64,000 nt of DNA from Caulobacterales bacterium RIFCSPHIGHO2_01_FULL_70_19 (GCA_001794825.1 MGLK01000012.1:95155-159154); one strand, 5' to 3'; positions 55,278 through 64,000 are shown, counted from the stretch's first letter. The notes: a model not told the origin generated them from the letters alone. A program made the numbers and translations.

Positions 55278-56027
55278 ATGCTCTCCATCTCCAACCTCCA
55301 CGTCTCCGTCGGCGACAAGCCGATCCTCAAGGGCCTGTCGCTCGACGTTCCGGCCGGCGAGGTGCACGCCGTCATGGGGCCGAACGGGGCCGGCAAGTCG
55401 ACCTTGGGCTACGCCCTGTCGGGTCGGCCGGGCTATGAGGCGACCGAGGGCGCCGTGACGTGGCGCGGCGAGGACCTGCTGGCGCTCGAGCCGGCCGAGC
55501 GGGCGGCCAGGGGCGTCTTCCTGTCGTTCCAGTATCCGATCGAGATCCCCGGCGTCCCGGCCCTGACCTTCGTGCGCACGGCCCTGAACGCCCAGAAGCG
55601 GGCGCGCGGCGAGGAGGAGGTCTCGGCGCCCGCCTTCCTGAAGCTGGTCCGGGCGGCGTCGCAGGCGCTGAAGATGGACTTCGACATGCTGAAGCGGCCG
55701 CTCAACGTCGGCTTCTCGGGCGGCGAGAAGAAGCGGATGGAGATCCTGCAGATGGCCCTGCTGGAGCCGTCGCTGCTGATCCTCGACGAGACCGACTCGG
55801 GGCTGGACATCGACGCCCTGCGCATCGTCGCCGACGGGGTCAACGCCCTGCGCAGCCCGGAGCGGTCGATGCTGGTCATCACCCATTACCAGCGGCTGCT
55901 GGACTACATCAAACCGGACCGGGTGCACGTCATGGTCGCCGGCCGCATCGTGGCCTCGGGCGGCCCGGAGATGGCGCACCAGCTGGAGGCGGAAGGGTAC
56001 GACAAGTACCTGCCGGAAGCCGCGTGA
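55278..56027 (+). CDS. sufC: Fe-S assembly ATPase SufC
   Basis: 249 aa ABC-type ATPase of SufBCD. Walker A GPNGAGKST, signature SGGEKKRMEI, Walker B LLILDETDSGLDIDAL, H-loop TH in VITHYQRLL. Length and motifs standard. GTGA overlap with sufD. Confidence 0.98.
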   Translation: MLSISNLHVSVGDKPILKGLSLDVPAGEVHAVMGPNGAGKSTLGYALSGRPGYEATEGAVTWRGEDLLALEPAERAARGVFLSFQYPIEIPGVPALTFVRTALNAQKRARGEEEVSAPAFLKLVRAASQALKMDFDMLKRPLNVGFSGGEKKRMEILQMALLEPSLLILDETDSGLDIDALRIVADGVNALRSPERSMLVITHYQRLLDYIKPDRVHVMVAGRIVASGGPEMAHQLEAEGYDKYLPEAA

Positions 56028-57052
56028 GCGCCCTACCGATCCTCGATCTGAAGGACGCGTCCAGCTTTCCGTCCCGGCGGACGGAGGCGTGGAAATACAG
56101 CGATCTGAGGAAGTTTCTTCGCGAAGCGCCGCAGCCGTCGCCGTCGGCCGCGGTGCCGGTCGCGGGGGGGGGACCGTTCGAGGCGCTCGGCGGCGAGCCG
56201 ATGGTCTTCGTCAACGGCCGGCCCGTCGACGCCAGCGCGCGGGTCCTGTGCGGCGAGCAGACGGTGCGGCTGCGGCTGATCTCGAAGGCCGAGGGCGCCG
56301 GCCACGCCGTCCACGCGCGCATTTCGGCGCGCGCCGGCGCGAAGCTGCTGGTGCTGGAGACGCACGAGGGCGAGGGCGCCGGCTATGTGGCCCACAACCG
56401 GCTGGAACTCGATCTCGCTGAGGGCGCCGAGGTGACGCGCCTCGTGCTGACCGACGAGCCCGCGGACGCCATCTCGGTGACCCAGGCGGCGGTGCGGCTG
56501 GCGCGGGGCGCGCGGTATCGTCAGACGATCGTGGCGTCGGGCGCGAAGCTGCAACGGCTGGAGACCGAGGTCTCGCATCCGGGCCACGGCGCCGAGGTGC
56601 GGCTGGACGGAGCCTATGTGCTGGGCGACAGCCGCCACGCCGACCTGACCAGCGTCGTCGACCACCTGGGCCGCGACGGGACCACCTCGCAGCTGACCAA
56701 GGGGGTGGTGAAGGACACGGCGCGCGGCGTCTTCCAGGGCAAGATCATCGTCGAGCGCGGGGCCGACGGCACCGACGCCCGGATGGGCCACCACGCCTTG
56801 ATCCTGTCGGAGCGGGGCGAGGTCGACGCCAAGCCGGAGCTGATCATCTACGCCGACGAGGTGCAGTGCGCGCACGGCAATACGGTGGGGAATCTGGACC
56901 AGGCGGCGCTGTTCTACATGCAGCAGCGAGGCCTGCCGCTGGACGAGGCGCGGGCCCTGCTGACGGGGGCCTTCCTGATGGAGGTGGTCGACCGGATCGA
57001 GCCCGAGGGTCCGAGAGAGGTGGTGCGGGAATGGCTGACGGCTCGCCTGTGA
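56024..57052 (+). CDS. sufD: Fe-S assembly protein SufD
   Basis: 342 aa, shorter than E. coli SufD (423) at the N-terminus. Conserved end: DARMGHHALILSERGEVDAKPELIIYADEVQCAHGNTVGNLD region, followed by LFYMQQRGLPLDEARALLTGAF. GTG start at 56024. The SufBC2D role is established in other bacteria. Confidence 0.95.
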   Translation: MSALPILDLKDASSFPSRRTEAWKYSDLRKFLREAPQPSPSAAVPVAGGGPFEALGGEPMVFVNGRPVDASARVLCGEQTVRLRLISKAEGAGHAVHARISARAGAKLLVLETHEGEGAGYVAHNRLELDLAEGAEVTRLVLTDEPADAISVTQAAVRLARGARYRQTIVASGAKLQRLETEVSHPGHGAEVRLDGAYVLGDSRHADLTSVVDHLGRDGTTSQLTKGVVKDTARGVFQGKIIVERGADGTDARMGHHALILSERGEVDAKPELIIYADEVQCAHGNTVGNLDQAALFYMQQRGLPLDEARALLTGAFLMEVVDRIEPEGPREVVREWLTARL

Positions 57053-58272
57053 CCGCCCGCTTCGACCCCTACGCCGCCCGCGCGCAGTTCCCCATCCTGT
57101 CGCGAACGGTGAACGGCAAGCCGCTGGTCTATCTGGACTCGGCCGCCTCGGCACAGAAGCCGCGGGCGGTGATCGACGCCCTGACGGCGGCGATGGAGGG
57201 CAGCTACGCCAATGTTCACCGCGGGCTGCACACCCTGGCCAACGAGACGACCGAGGCCTTCGAGGCGGCGCGCGAGAGCGTGGCCCGGCTGCTGAACGCG
57301 CCGGCGGCCTCGAACATCGTCTTCACCAAGGGCGGCACCGAGGCGATCAACCTGGTGGCCTCCAGCTTCGGGCAGAACATACGGCCGGGCGACGAGATCA
57401 TCGTCTCGGAGATGGAGCACCACTCCAACATCGTGCCGTGGCACCTGCTGCGCGAGCGGCGCGGCGCGGTGCTGAAGTGGATCCCGGTGCTGGACGACGG
57501 CGCGCTGGACATGGCGGCCTACGCCGGGCTGCTGGGTCCGAAGACCCGCATGGTGGCGGTGACCCACATGTCGAACGTGCTGGGCACCATCAATCCGGTC
57601 GGCGAGATCGTCCGGCTGGCGCACGCGGCCGGGGCGAAGGTGCTGATCGATGGCTGCCAGGGGGCGGTGCACGCCCGGCCCGACGTGCAGGCCATCGGCT
57701 GCGACTTCTACGTCTTCACCGGCCACAAGCTGTACGGCCCCACCGGCATCGGGGCGCTGTACGGGACGGCCGAGGCGCTGGAAGCCCTGCCGCCGTACCA
57801 GGGCGGGGGCGAGATGATCGAGACGGTCGAGCGCGAGCGGGTGACCTATGCGAAGCCGCCGCACCGCTTCGAGGCGGGGACGCCGCCGATCCTCGAGGCG
57901 ATCGGTCTCGGCGCGGCGATCGACTGGCTGGAGGGCTTCGATCGCGAGGCGGTGCTGGCCCATGAGCATGCGCTCTACGACCACGCCCGGGCGCGGCTGG
58001 AGGGGGTGAACTGGCTGCGCGTCATCGGCGAGGCTGAAGGGAAGGGGGCCATCCTGACCTTCACCGTCGACGGGGCCCACGCCCACGACATCGCCCAGGT
58101 GATGGACCGCTACGGAGTGGCGGTGCGGGCCGGACTGCACTGCGCGGAGCCGCTGGCGAAAAGGTTCGGCCTGACGTCGAGCGCCCGCGCCTCCTTCGCC
58201 CTATATAACACCGTCGAGGACGCCGACGCGTTCGTCGACGCCCTGACCAAGGCCCGTGAGTTCTTCGCATGA
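57031..58272 (+). CDS. sufS: Cysteine desulfurase SufS
   Basis: 413 aa group II desulfurase. Seen: LVYLDSAASAQKP, YANVHRGLH, FTKGGTEAINLVA, EMEHHSNIVPW, PLP Lys in FTGHKLYGPTG and persulfide Cys in RAGLHCAEPL. ATG 57031 has GAGAGAGG upstream and lies inside the end of sufD; GTG 57049 is an alternative. No sufE is seen nearby. Confidence 0.96.
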   Translation: MADGSPVTARFDPYAARAQFPILSRTVNGKPLVYLDSAASAQKPRAVIDALTAAMEGSYANVHRGLHTLANETTEAFEAARESVARLLNAPAASNIVFTKGGTEAINLVASSFGQNIRPGDEIIVSEMEHHSNIVPWHLLRERRGAVLKWIPVLDDGALDMAAYAGLLGPKTRMVAVTHMSNVLGTINPVGEIVRLAHAAGAKVLIDGCQGAVHARPDVQAIGCDFYVFTGHKLYGPTGIGALYGTAEALEALPPYQGGGEMIETVERERVTYAKPPHRFEAGTPPILEAIGLGAAIDWLEGFDREAVLAHEHALYDHARARLEGVNWLRVIGEAEGKGAILTFTVDGAHAHDIAQVMDRYGVAVRAGLHCAEPLAKRFGLTSSARASFALYNTVEDADAFVDALTKAREFFA

Positions 58273-58664
58273 CGTCTGAAGCCGCCCGAAAGCCCGACGA
58301 CGCCGCCTTCCAGGACGCCTGGGACGCGCCGCAGAAGGGCGCGCTCGACCAGGCCGAGATCGACCGCCTGACCGACGAGATCGTCGCGGCCCTGAAGACC
58401 GTCTACGACCCCGAGATCCCGGTCGACATCTACGAGCTGGGGCTGATCTACAAGGTCGACCTGTCCGACGACCGGGACGTGGCCGTGGAGATGACCCTGA
58501 CCGCGCCGGGCTGTCCGGTGGCGGGCGAGATGCCGGGCTGGGTCGAGGACGCCATCCGCAAGGTCGAGGGCGTGCGCTCGGTGCGGGCCGAACTGGTGTT
58601 CGATCCGCCGTGGGATCCCTCGAAGATGAGCGACGAGGCCAAGCTCTCGCTCAACATGTTCTGA
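58269..58664 (+). CDS. sufT: SUF system protein SufT (MIP18/DUF59)
   Basis: 131 aa. DUF59 pattern: TVYDPEIPVDIYELGLIYKV, TLTAPGCPVAGEMPGWVEDAI and LVFDPPWDPSKMSDEAKL. SufT-type proteins mature Fe-S targets. ATGA overlap with sufS and 7 bases before sufA. Confidence 0.95.
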   Translation: MTSEAARKPDDAAFQDAWDAPQKGALDQAEIDRLTDEIVAALKTVYDPEIPVDIYELGLIYKVDLSDDRDVAVEMTLTAPGCPVAGEMPGWVEDAIRKVEGVRSVRAELVFDPPWDPSKMSDEAKLSLNMF

Positions 58665-58671
58665 GGCGCGC

Positions 58672-59058
58672 ATGAGCGAACTTCAGACCAGCGCCCGTCC
58701 GCGCCGTCCCCGTCCCGCCGTGGTCACCCTGACCGAGGCGGCGGCCGCCCGCGTGCGCGAGCTGTGCGAGGCCAACGGACACGCGGCGCTTCGCGTCGGC
58801 GTCAGGAACGGCGGCTGCGCGGGGCAGGAGTACACCTTCGCCTTCGCCGAGGAGATCCAGCCGTTCGACGAGGTGGTGACGGACAAGGGCGCGACGGTGG
58901 TGATCGACCCCAAGGCGATCCTGTTCCTGATCGGCGCGGAGATCGACTTCGAGACCACCAGGCTGGCCTCCAAGTTCGTCTTCCGGAATCCCAACGAGAC
59001 CGACGCCTGCGGTTGCGGCGAGAGCGTCACCATCGTCCCGGCGAAGGCCGAAGAATGA
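58672..59058 (+). CDS. sufA: A-type Fe-S carrier (HesB/IscA family)
   Basis: 128 aa. Three A-type cysteines are present: GGCAGQEY, and the paired CGCG near the C-terminus. N-terminal extension is basic (RPRRPRPAV). Transfers clusters from the SufBCD scaffold. ATGA overlap with metN joins it to methionine transport. Confidence 0.95.
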   Translation: MSELQTSARPRRPRPAVVTLTEAAAARVRELCEANGHAALRVGVRNGGCAGQEYTFAFAEEIQPFDEVVTDKGATVVIDPKAILFLIGAEIDFETTRLASKFVFRNPNETDACGCGESVTIVPAKAEE

Positions 59059-60044
59059 TCCGTCTGCAGGGGGTGACGAAGCGCTTCCGCAGCGCGGCGG
59101 GCGAGCGCACGGCGCTGGACGGCGTCGACCTGGAGATCGCCGCCGGCGAGGTGTTCGGCGTGGTCGGCCGGTCCGGCGCGGGGAAGTCGACGCTGGTGCG
59201 GACCATCAACCGGCTGGAGCGGCCCGACGCGGGTCGCGTGTTCGTCGACGGCCAGGAGATCACCGCCCTGGCGCCGGCGGAGCTGCGCGCGGCGCGGCGC
59301 CGTATCGGCATGATCTTCCAGCATTTCAACCTGCTGAACGCGAAGACGGTGGCCGAGAACGTGGCCTTTCCGCTGCGGCTGGAAGGCCGGGGGGGCGCCG
59401 AGGTCGACCGGCGCGTGGCGGAGCTGCTGGCGCGGCTGGGGCTGGCCGAGCACGCCCGCAAGCATCCGGCCCAGCTGTCGGGCGGGCAGAAGCAGCGGGT
59501 CGGCATCGCGCGCGCCCTGGCGACGGAGCCGAAGGTGCTGCTGTGCGACGAGGCGACCAGCGCGCTGGATCCCGAGACCACGGAAGACATCCTGACCCTG
59601 CTCGACCAGCTCAACCGCGAGTTGGGCCTGACCATCGTCCTGATCACCCACCAGATGGAGGTGGTGCGCCGGGTCTGCGACCGGGTGGCGGTGATGAAGG
59701 ACGGTCGAGTGGTGGAGCAGGGTGCGACTGCGGACGTCTTCCTGCATCCGCACCACGAGACCACCCGCGCCATGCTGGCCGAGGGCGAGGAGGCGTTCGA
59801 CGCCTCGGTCGTGCCGCCCGGGGCGCGGCTGGCGAAGCTGACCTTCCGCGGCGCGGCCACCTATGAGCCGGAGCTGAGCCGCGTCGCCCGTTCGGTCGGC
59901 GTCGACTATTCGATCCTGTCGGGTCGCATCAGCCGCATCCGCGGCGAACCCTACGGTCAGCTGACGGTGGCCTTCACCGGCGGCGACGCCGAGGCCGCTG
60001 TCGCCCGGCTGACCGACCGCGGCGTGCGGGTGGAGGCGGCCTGA
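59055..60044 (+). CDS. metN: Methionine ABC transporter ATPase MetN
   Basis: 329 aa. Walker A GRSGAGKST, signature LSGGQKQRVGIARAL, Walker B LLCDEATSALDPE, then the C-terminal NIL domain (from about 255) that binds methionine and gives trans-inhibition. With metI and metQ a complete importer. It overlaps sufA by ATGA, and metI by TGATG. Confidence 0.96.
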   Translation: MIRLQGVTKRFRSAAGERTALDGVDLEIAAGEVFGVVGRSGAGKSTLVRTINRLERPDAGRVFVDGQEITALAPAELRAARRRIGMIFQHFNLLNAKTVAENVAFPLRLEGRGGAEVDRRVAELLARLGLAEHARKHPAQLSGGQKQRVGIARALATEPKVLLCDEATSALDPETTEDILTLLDQLNRELGLTIVLITHQMEVVRRVCDRVAVMKDGRVVEQGATADVFLHPHHETTRAMLAEGEEAFDASVVPPGARLAKLTFRGAATYEPELSRVARSVGVDYSILSGRISRIRGEPYGQLTVAFTGGDAEAAVARLTDRGVRVEAA

Positions 60045-60700
60045 TGTTCGACAATGTCGACTGGACCGAGATCGGCCGCGCCACCGTGGACACCCTGCTG
60101 ATGCTGGGCGGGTCGCTGGCTCTGACGGTGCTGTTCGGCGTGCCGCTCGGTGTGCTGCTGTACCTGTCGGGCAAGGGGCGGCTGGCCGCGAATCCGGTGC
60201 TGAACGCGGTTCTGTCGTTCGTCGTCAACGTGCTGCGCTCGGTGCCCTTCATCATCCTCCTGATCGTCATGCTGCCGGTGACGGTGCTGCTGGTCGGCAC
60301 CTCGCTGGGGGTGGCCGGGGCCATTCCGCCGCTGGTGGTCGGAGCGGCGCCCTTCTACGCCCGCCTGGTCGAGACCGCCCTTCGGGAGGTGGACAAGGGT
60401 GTCGTCGAGGCCGGGCAGGCGATGGGTGGCACGACCCTCCAGATCGTCACCCGCGCCCTGTTGCCCGAGGCCCTGCCGGGCATCCTCGCCGGCGCGACGG
60501 TGACCGCCATCGCCCTGGTCAGCTACACGGCCATGGCCGGCGTGGTCGGGGCCGGAGGGCTCGGCGACCTCGCCATCCGCTTCGGCTACCAGCGCTTCCA
60601 GACCGACGTCATGATCGTCACCGTGGTGCTGCTCCTGCTGCTGGTGCAGGGGCTCCAGATGCTCGGCGACCGGCTGGTCGCCGCCGTTTCCCACCGCTGA
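60044..60700 (+). CDS. metI: Methionine ABC transporter permease MetI
   Basis: 218 aa, five membrane helices, BPD-transport motif with LPEALPGILAGATVTAIALVSYTAMAG region and EVDKGVVEAGQAMGGT. Length usual. Starts on the metN stop. Confidence 0.96.
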   Translation: MFDNVDWTEIGRATVDTLLMLGGSLALTVLFGVPLGVLLYLSGKGRLAANPVLNAVLSFVVNVLRSVPFIILLIVMLPVTVLLVGTSLGVAGAIPPLVVGAAPFYARLVETALREVDKGVVEAGQAMGGTTLQIVTRALLPEALPGILAGATVTAIALVSYTAMAGVVGAGGLGDLAIRFGYQRFQTDVMIVTVVLLLLLVQGLQMLGDRLVAAVSHR

Positions 60701-60722
60701 TCGCTCTCCCGAAAGGCCCTCC

Positions 60723-61526
60723 ATGCTCCGCCGTTCCTTTTTCGTCGCCGCCGCCGCGTTGACCCTCGCCGCCTGCAGCCGGGGCGGGGAGGCGGACGTC
60801 GATCCGAACGCCCCGCTGCTGGTCGGGGCCACGGCCGTGCCGCACGCCGAGATTCTCGAGCACATCAAGCCGGCGCTGGCGGCCGAGGGCGTCGAGATCG
60901 AGATCAAGGTGTTCAACGACTACGTCCAGCCGAACACCCAGCTGGCCGAGCGGCGGCTGGACGCCAACTACTTCCAGACAAAGCCTTATCTGGACGAGTT
61001 CAACGCCGCCCGAGGGACAGGGCTGATCACGGTGGCGGGAGTGCACGTCGAGCCGCTCGGCGCCTATTCGCGCCGCCACCGCTCCCTCGCCGACCTGCCG
61101 GACGGGGCGGACGTGGCGGTGCCCAACGACGCCTCCTCGATCGGCCGGTCGCTGATCCTCCTGCAGGACGCCGGTCTGATCCGCCTGAAGGATCCGGCCA
61201 ATCCGCTGCAGAGCCTGCGCGACATTGCGGCCAACCCGAAGAACCTGCGCTTCCGCGAGCTGGAGTCGGCGACCCTGCCGCGAGTGCTCGACCAGGTCGA
61301 CATGGCGGTGATCAACACCAACTACGCCCTGGACGCGGGGCTGAACCCCCGGCGGGACGCGCTGACCATGGAGGGCGGCGACAGCCCCTATGTGAACTAC
61401 CTCGTCGCCCGCCCCGACAATCGCGACGACCCTCGCATCCGCGCACTGGCCGAGGCGCTGCGCGGACAGGCGGTGAAGGACTTCATCGCGGAGAAGTACC
61501 AGGGTGCGGTGATCCCCGCGAACTAG
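60723..61526 (+). CDS. metQ: Methionine-binding lipoprotein MetQ
   Basis: 267 aa. Lipobox LAAC (Cys18), then the NlpA fold: GATAVPHAEILEHIKPALA, FNDYVQPNTQLAERRLDANYFQT region, VPNDASSIGRSLILLQDAGLI region and a DMAVINTNYALDAGL region. AAAGG is before the ATG. Confidence 0.96.
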   Translation: MLRRSFFVAAAALTLAACSRGGEADVDPNAPLLVGATAVPHAEILEHIKPALAAEGVEIEIKVFNDYVQPNTQLAERRLDANYFQTKPYLDEFNAARGTGLITVAGVHVEPLGAYSRRHRSLADLPDGADVAVPNDASSIGRSLILLQDAGLIRLKDPANPLQSLRDIAANPKNLRFRELESATLPRVLDQVDMAVINTNYALDAGLNPRRDALTMEGGDSPYVNYLVARPDNRDDPRIRALAEALRGQAVKDFIAEKYQGAVIPAN

Positions 61527-61610
61527 GGCGGGACGCCGTCAGGTTCCGGATGTTCACCGGGCCGGTGCTATCCCGCGAGCTGTCTCGCCCCCGCCAGCAG
61601 GAAGTCCGTG

Positions 61611-62084
61611 ATGATCCGTAGTCTCGCCGCCGCCGCCTTCGCCCTCGTCCTCGCGGCGTCCGCGCCGGCGTTTGCGGGCGCGCCGCTGCAGGATGACGAC
61701 CAGTCCCGGGCGCTGGCGCTGCTGGTCCAGGCGCGTGAGGCGCCGGCCGTGCAGGAAGCCGAGAGCCACCTGGAGGCGGCGCTCCGGGCGACGATGCAGA
61801 GACTCGACCGGGACTTCGCCCGACGCGAGGCGAGGGCGCGCGATCTGAGCGCCGAGGTGGCCGAGGCGCGTGAAGCCGGGGACAACGCCAAACTCAACCT
61901 TCTCGCAGGGGAAGCGGATCAGCTGCGATCCTATTTCGCTCCGCTGCGCGAGCGCGCTCTGGCGGATCCGGCTGTGATCGCCGCGCGACAGCGGATGGAG
62001 GAGGCCATGATGACGCGCATGACCGAGCTGGACCCCGACGCGCCGGCCCTGATCGCCCGCGTGCGCGCCTCAATGGGGAACTGA
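61611..62084 (+). CDS. Hypothetical secreted helical protein
   Basis: 157 aa. Signal peptide ending ASAPAFAG, then a Glu/Arg/Ala helical region that may form coiled coil (EARARDLSAEVAEAREAG). CAGGAAG precedes ATG 61611. OmpH-like or adaptor-type small periplasmic protein by architecture; no clear family. Confidence 0.75.
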   Translation: MIRSLAAAAFALVLAASAPAFAGAPLQDDDQSRALALLVQAREAPAVQEAESHLEAALRATMQRLDRDFARREARARDLSAEVAEAREAGDNAKLNLLAGEADQLRSYFAPLRERALADPAVIAARQRMEEAMMTRMTELDPDAPALIARVRASMGN

Positions 62085-62091
62085 AGCCGCC

Positions 62092-62874
62092 TCAGGGCGC
62101 GCCGGTTCGCGCCGCCCGCGCCGCCTCGTCGGGGGTGGGGACCTGCACGGCGGGCGTGACCGGCCGGCCGGTCGCCTCCGCCACCAGTTCGGCTGTTCTG
62201 TCCTCGACCGCCGACTCCAGCCGGGCGAGGAACTCGTCCTTGGGCAGGCCGACAGGGATGGAGTCGAGGAACTCCACCGTGGCCGTGCCCGGGGTCTTGC
62301 GGAACGCCTCCTGCGGCCAGAACAGGCCGAGGTTGGTGGCGACCGGGACCACGGGCATGTCGAAGTCGCGGTACATGTGCCAGACGCCGGAGCGGTAGCG
62401 GTACTTCTCGCCGATCCGGGCCAGATTGCCCTCGGGATAGATCAGGATCCGTCGGCCCTCGCGGTGGGCGTCGGCGGCGCGGGACTTGAGCGCCTCGCGG
62501 GCTTCTCGGCCGCCGCAGTTGTTGACCACGATGGCGCCGAGCTTGCCGAGCACCGTCGCCATCAACGGGAATTTCTCGAGGTGGTCGCCGGTGACGAAGG
62601 CGAGGTCCTCGAAGCGGTCGTAGACCGAAAAGCCGTCGCCCCAGCTCTGGTGCTTGGCGGCGAGGATGAAGGCGCCGGCAGGCAGGCGATCCTCGCCGCG
62701 GTACCGGATGTCGATGCCGGCGAGGAGCCTCATCGCCTGCACCATGCGACGGACGTAGCGGCGGATGATCCAGCCGGTGGCGCGGCGACCGGGAAGCAGG
62801 GCCGCGACCACCGCCGCCAGGGTGTAGGCGATGGACAGCGACCAGTAGGCGACGGCGAAGGCGAAGCTGCGCAT
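62092..62874 (-). CDS. plsC: 1-acyl-sn-glycerol-3-phosphate acyltransferase (PlsC type)
   Basis: 260 aa. Membrane N-terminus, then HX4D as KHQSWGD, YPEGNLARIGEKYRY with the EGT-like motif, and VVPVATNLGLFW. Converts lysophosphatidic acid to phosphatidic acid. ATG 62874 has AGGGTGA six bases upstream; GTG 62883 is less likely. Convergent with the helical gene. Confidence 0.92.
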   Translation of the reverse strand: MRSFAFAVAYWSLSIAYTLAAVVAALLPGRRATGWIIRRYVRRMVQAMRLLAGIDIRYRGEDRLPAGAFILAAKHQSWGDGFSVYDRFEDLAFVTGDHLEKFPLMATVLGKLGAIVVNNCGGREAREALKSRAADAHREGRRILIYPEGNLARIGEKYRYRSGVWHMYRDFDMPVVPVATNLGLFWPQEAFRKTPGTATVEFLDSIPVGLPKDEFLARLESAVEDRTAELVAEATGRPVTPAVQVPTPDEAARAARTGAP

Positions 62875-62911
62875 TGGGGTCACCCTGACCGGATTCGCGC
62901 CGGCGCGTTCG

Positions 62912-63967
62912 TCAGGCGGCGCGGTCGCGGGTTTCCGCCGAGGTCACCCGGTTCCGGCCCGCACGCTTGGAGGCGTAAAGGGCGGCGTCGGCGCGTTCCA
63001 GGAGCGCCGAACCGCACTCGTCGGGCCGACGCACCGCGAAGCCGGCGGAAATGGTGACGGCGCCGAGTTCGTCGTTGGTCGATCGGCGCCTCAGGCTGCG
63101 CGAGGCGATCTCCTTGCGGATGGCCTCGAGCGCGGTCTCGACCTGTTCGGGCGTCTCGTTCGGGAAGATCATGGCGAACTCCTCGCCGCCGTAACGCGCC
63201 GCCACGCGGGGAGGACGGGCCGAGCGGCCCATCACGCTGGCGACGTAGCGCAGCACCTGGTCGCCGGTCTGGTGGCCCCACGTGTCGTTGAAGCGCTTGA
63301 AGTAGTCGATGTCGAGCACCGCCAGGATCAGGGTCTCGCCCTCGGCGTCGGCCTGGTCGCACGCGGCGGCGAGATGTTCGTCGAAGGCCTTCCGGTTCGC
63401 CAGATTCGTCAGGGCGTCGGTCATCGCGTCGCGCCGCACCTGCTCCAGATGCTCGCGCAGCCGGGCGACCTCGCGGGTGGAGGCGTCCAGCTTTTTCTCG
63501 AGGGTCTCGTTCTCGCGCTGCACCCGGCGGGTCGCCGCGGTCAGGCCGGTGACGATGGTCTTGAGCTCGCCGCCATCCCCGGCGGCGTCGATGCTGGTCG
63601 CCGCCTTGTCGAGGGTCTGGCCGTAGGCGGCCTGCGTGCGATGAGCCCTGGCGATGGCGTTCGAGACGCTGGCCAGCTCCCGGTCCAGCACCCGCCCGGC
63701 GTCGCGGATCTCTTCGCTCAGACGGCCCCGCGGCAGGTATTCGGCCGCCAGCATGTCGGCGGTCGCCTCCGTGAATGGCTCGGCGGCGGCCAGGATGCGG
63801 CGGATCTCGCGGCCCAGCGCCCCCTCCGGGTCGCCAAGAGCGTGCAGCCAGAGCTCGAAATTGACCGGAGTCGGCCAGACGCCGGCGCGCTCCATTTCGT
63901 CGATGACCTGCCGCGACAGGCTGTAGGCTTCCGGTCCCCGAAGGGTGGTTTCTACCGATGCCGGCAT
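62912..63967 (-). CDS. GGDEF diguanylate cyclase
   Basis: 351 aa, cytoplasmic. Residues 1-110: a helical domain starting SLSRQVIDEMERAGVWPTPVNF, seen in many Caulobacterales cyclases. A coiled coil (about 140-180) follows, then the GGDEF domain with DALTNLANRKAFDEHL, DIDYFKRFND and active site GGEEF. The I-site position five residues before GGEEF reads RPPR rather than RxxD, so the usual product inhibition may be absent. 38 bases upstream of plsC on the same strand. Confidence 0.93.
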   Translation of the reverse strand: MPASVETTLRGPEAYSLSRQVIDEMERAGVWPTPVNFELWLHALGDPEGALGREIRRILAAAEPFTEATADMLAAEYLPRGRLSEEIRDAGRVLDRELASVSNAIARAHRTQAAYGQTLDKAATSIDAAGDGGELKTIVTGLTAATRRVQRENETLEKKLDASTREVARLREHLEQVRRDAMTDALTNLANRKAFDEHLAAACDQADAEGETLILAVLDIDYFKRFNDTWGHQTGDQVLRYVASVMGRSARPPRVAARYGGEEFAMIFPNETPEQVETALEAIRKEIASRSLRRRSTNDELGAVTISAGFAVRRPDECGSALLERADAALYASKRAGRNRVTSAETRDRAA

Positions 63968-64000
63968 GCAGGCGTCCCTGACCCTCCGCCCTCCGCGGGC

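Overview
The window is 64 kb of very GC-rich, densely packed bacterial chromosome. Gene content and architecture point to an alphaproteobacterium of the order Caulobacterales, probably Brevundimonas or a close relative. The pointers are a TipN-like polarity protein, a bactofilin with an adjoining M23 peptidase, a DUF3126 protein, an RNase E ending in the Caulobacter-type GWW PNPase-binding tail, a short palindromic repeat family, and many ATGA/GTGA stop-start overlaps. I saw no rRNA, tRNA, CRISPR array, insertion sequence, phage or plasmid genes. This is core chromosome with a few accessory touches. The genus assignment is inference.

Layout. 1-4.8 kb: elongasome operon mreC-mreD-mrdA(PBP2)-rodA, each gene overlapping the next by ATGA; mreB is presumably just upstream. 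4.8-11.4 kb: a probable DUF6173 protein, proline iminopeptidase, DUF423 and MFS membrane proteins, an unknown gene and the large TipN-like coiled-coil protein. 11.2-17 kb: a small membrane protein, a phospholipase-D-family enzyme facing an EEP-family phosphatase, a lemA-TPM-TPM operon and folD. 17-20 kb: a secreted five-repeat PPC-like protein and type II isopentenyl-diphosphate isomerase. 20.2-26.4 kb: histidine utilisation, hutH-hutU on the minus strand and hutG-(unknown secreted protein)-hutI on the plus strand, with inverted palindromic repeats in both intergenic gaps. 26.4-33.1 kb: nitroreductase, NUDIX hydrolase, cysE, DUF3126, a histone-H1-like Lys/Ala/Pro protein, prmA, small envelope proteins, holC and three tandem peptidase-inhibitor-I78-like genes. 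33-38 kb: a DsbA-family protein, an M48 metalloprotease with a TPR-like tail, and rne.

38-46 kb is a second cell-wall block: amiC, exoX-like, mrcA (PBP1A), prfB with its programmed +1 frameshift, a bactofilin and an M23 endopeptidase. 46-51.7 kb: bcp, tyrS (with a tyrosine-rich upstream mini-ORF), a DOMON-like protein, a NamZ/DUF1343 muramidase, YdcH and TerC behind a structured leader, and an alpha/beta-hydrolase-fold protein lacking the nucleophilic Ser.

51.8-61.5 kb is a sulfur supra-operon: iscR-like regulator (with an IscR-like box over its promoter), a cysteine desulfurase, sufB, a low-GC orphan membrane protein, sufC, sufD, sufS, sufT, sufA, then directly metN-metI-metQ for methionine uptake, almost all by overlapping codons. 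The window ends with a small secreted protein, a PlsC acyltransferase and a GGDEF diguanylate cyclase.

The strongest unusual points are the three CTTCP-bearing I78 paralogues, the fused suf-met transcription unit with its orphan membrane gene, the alternative-fold leader before ydcH-terC, the possible Tyr leader peptide before tyrS, and enzymes with altered catalytic residues (HutG, the 51.1 kb hydrolase). I found no clear new defence or mobile system.
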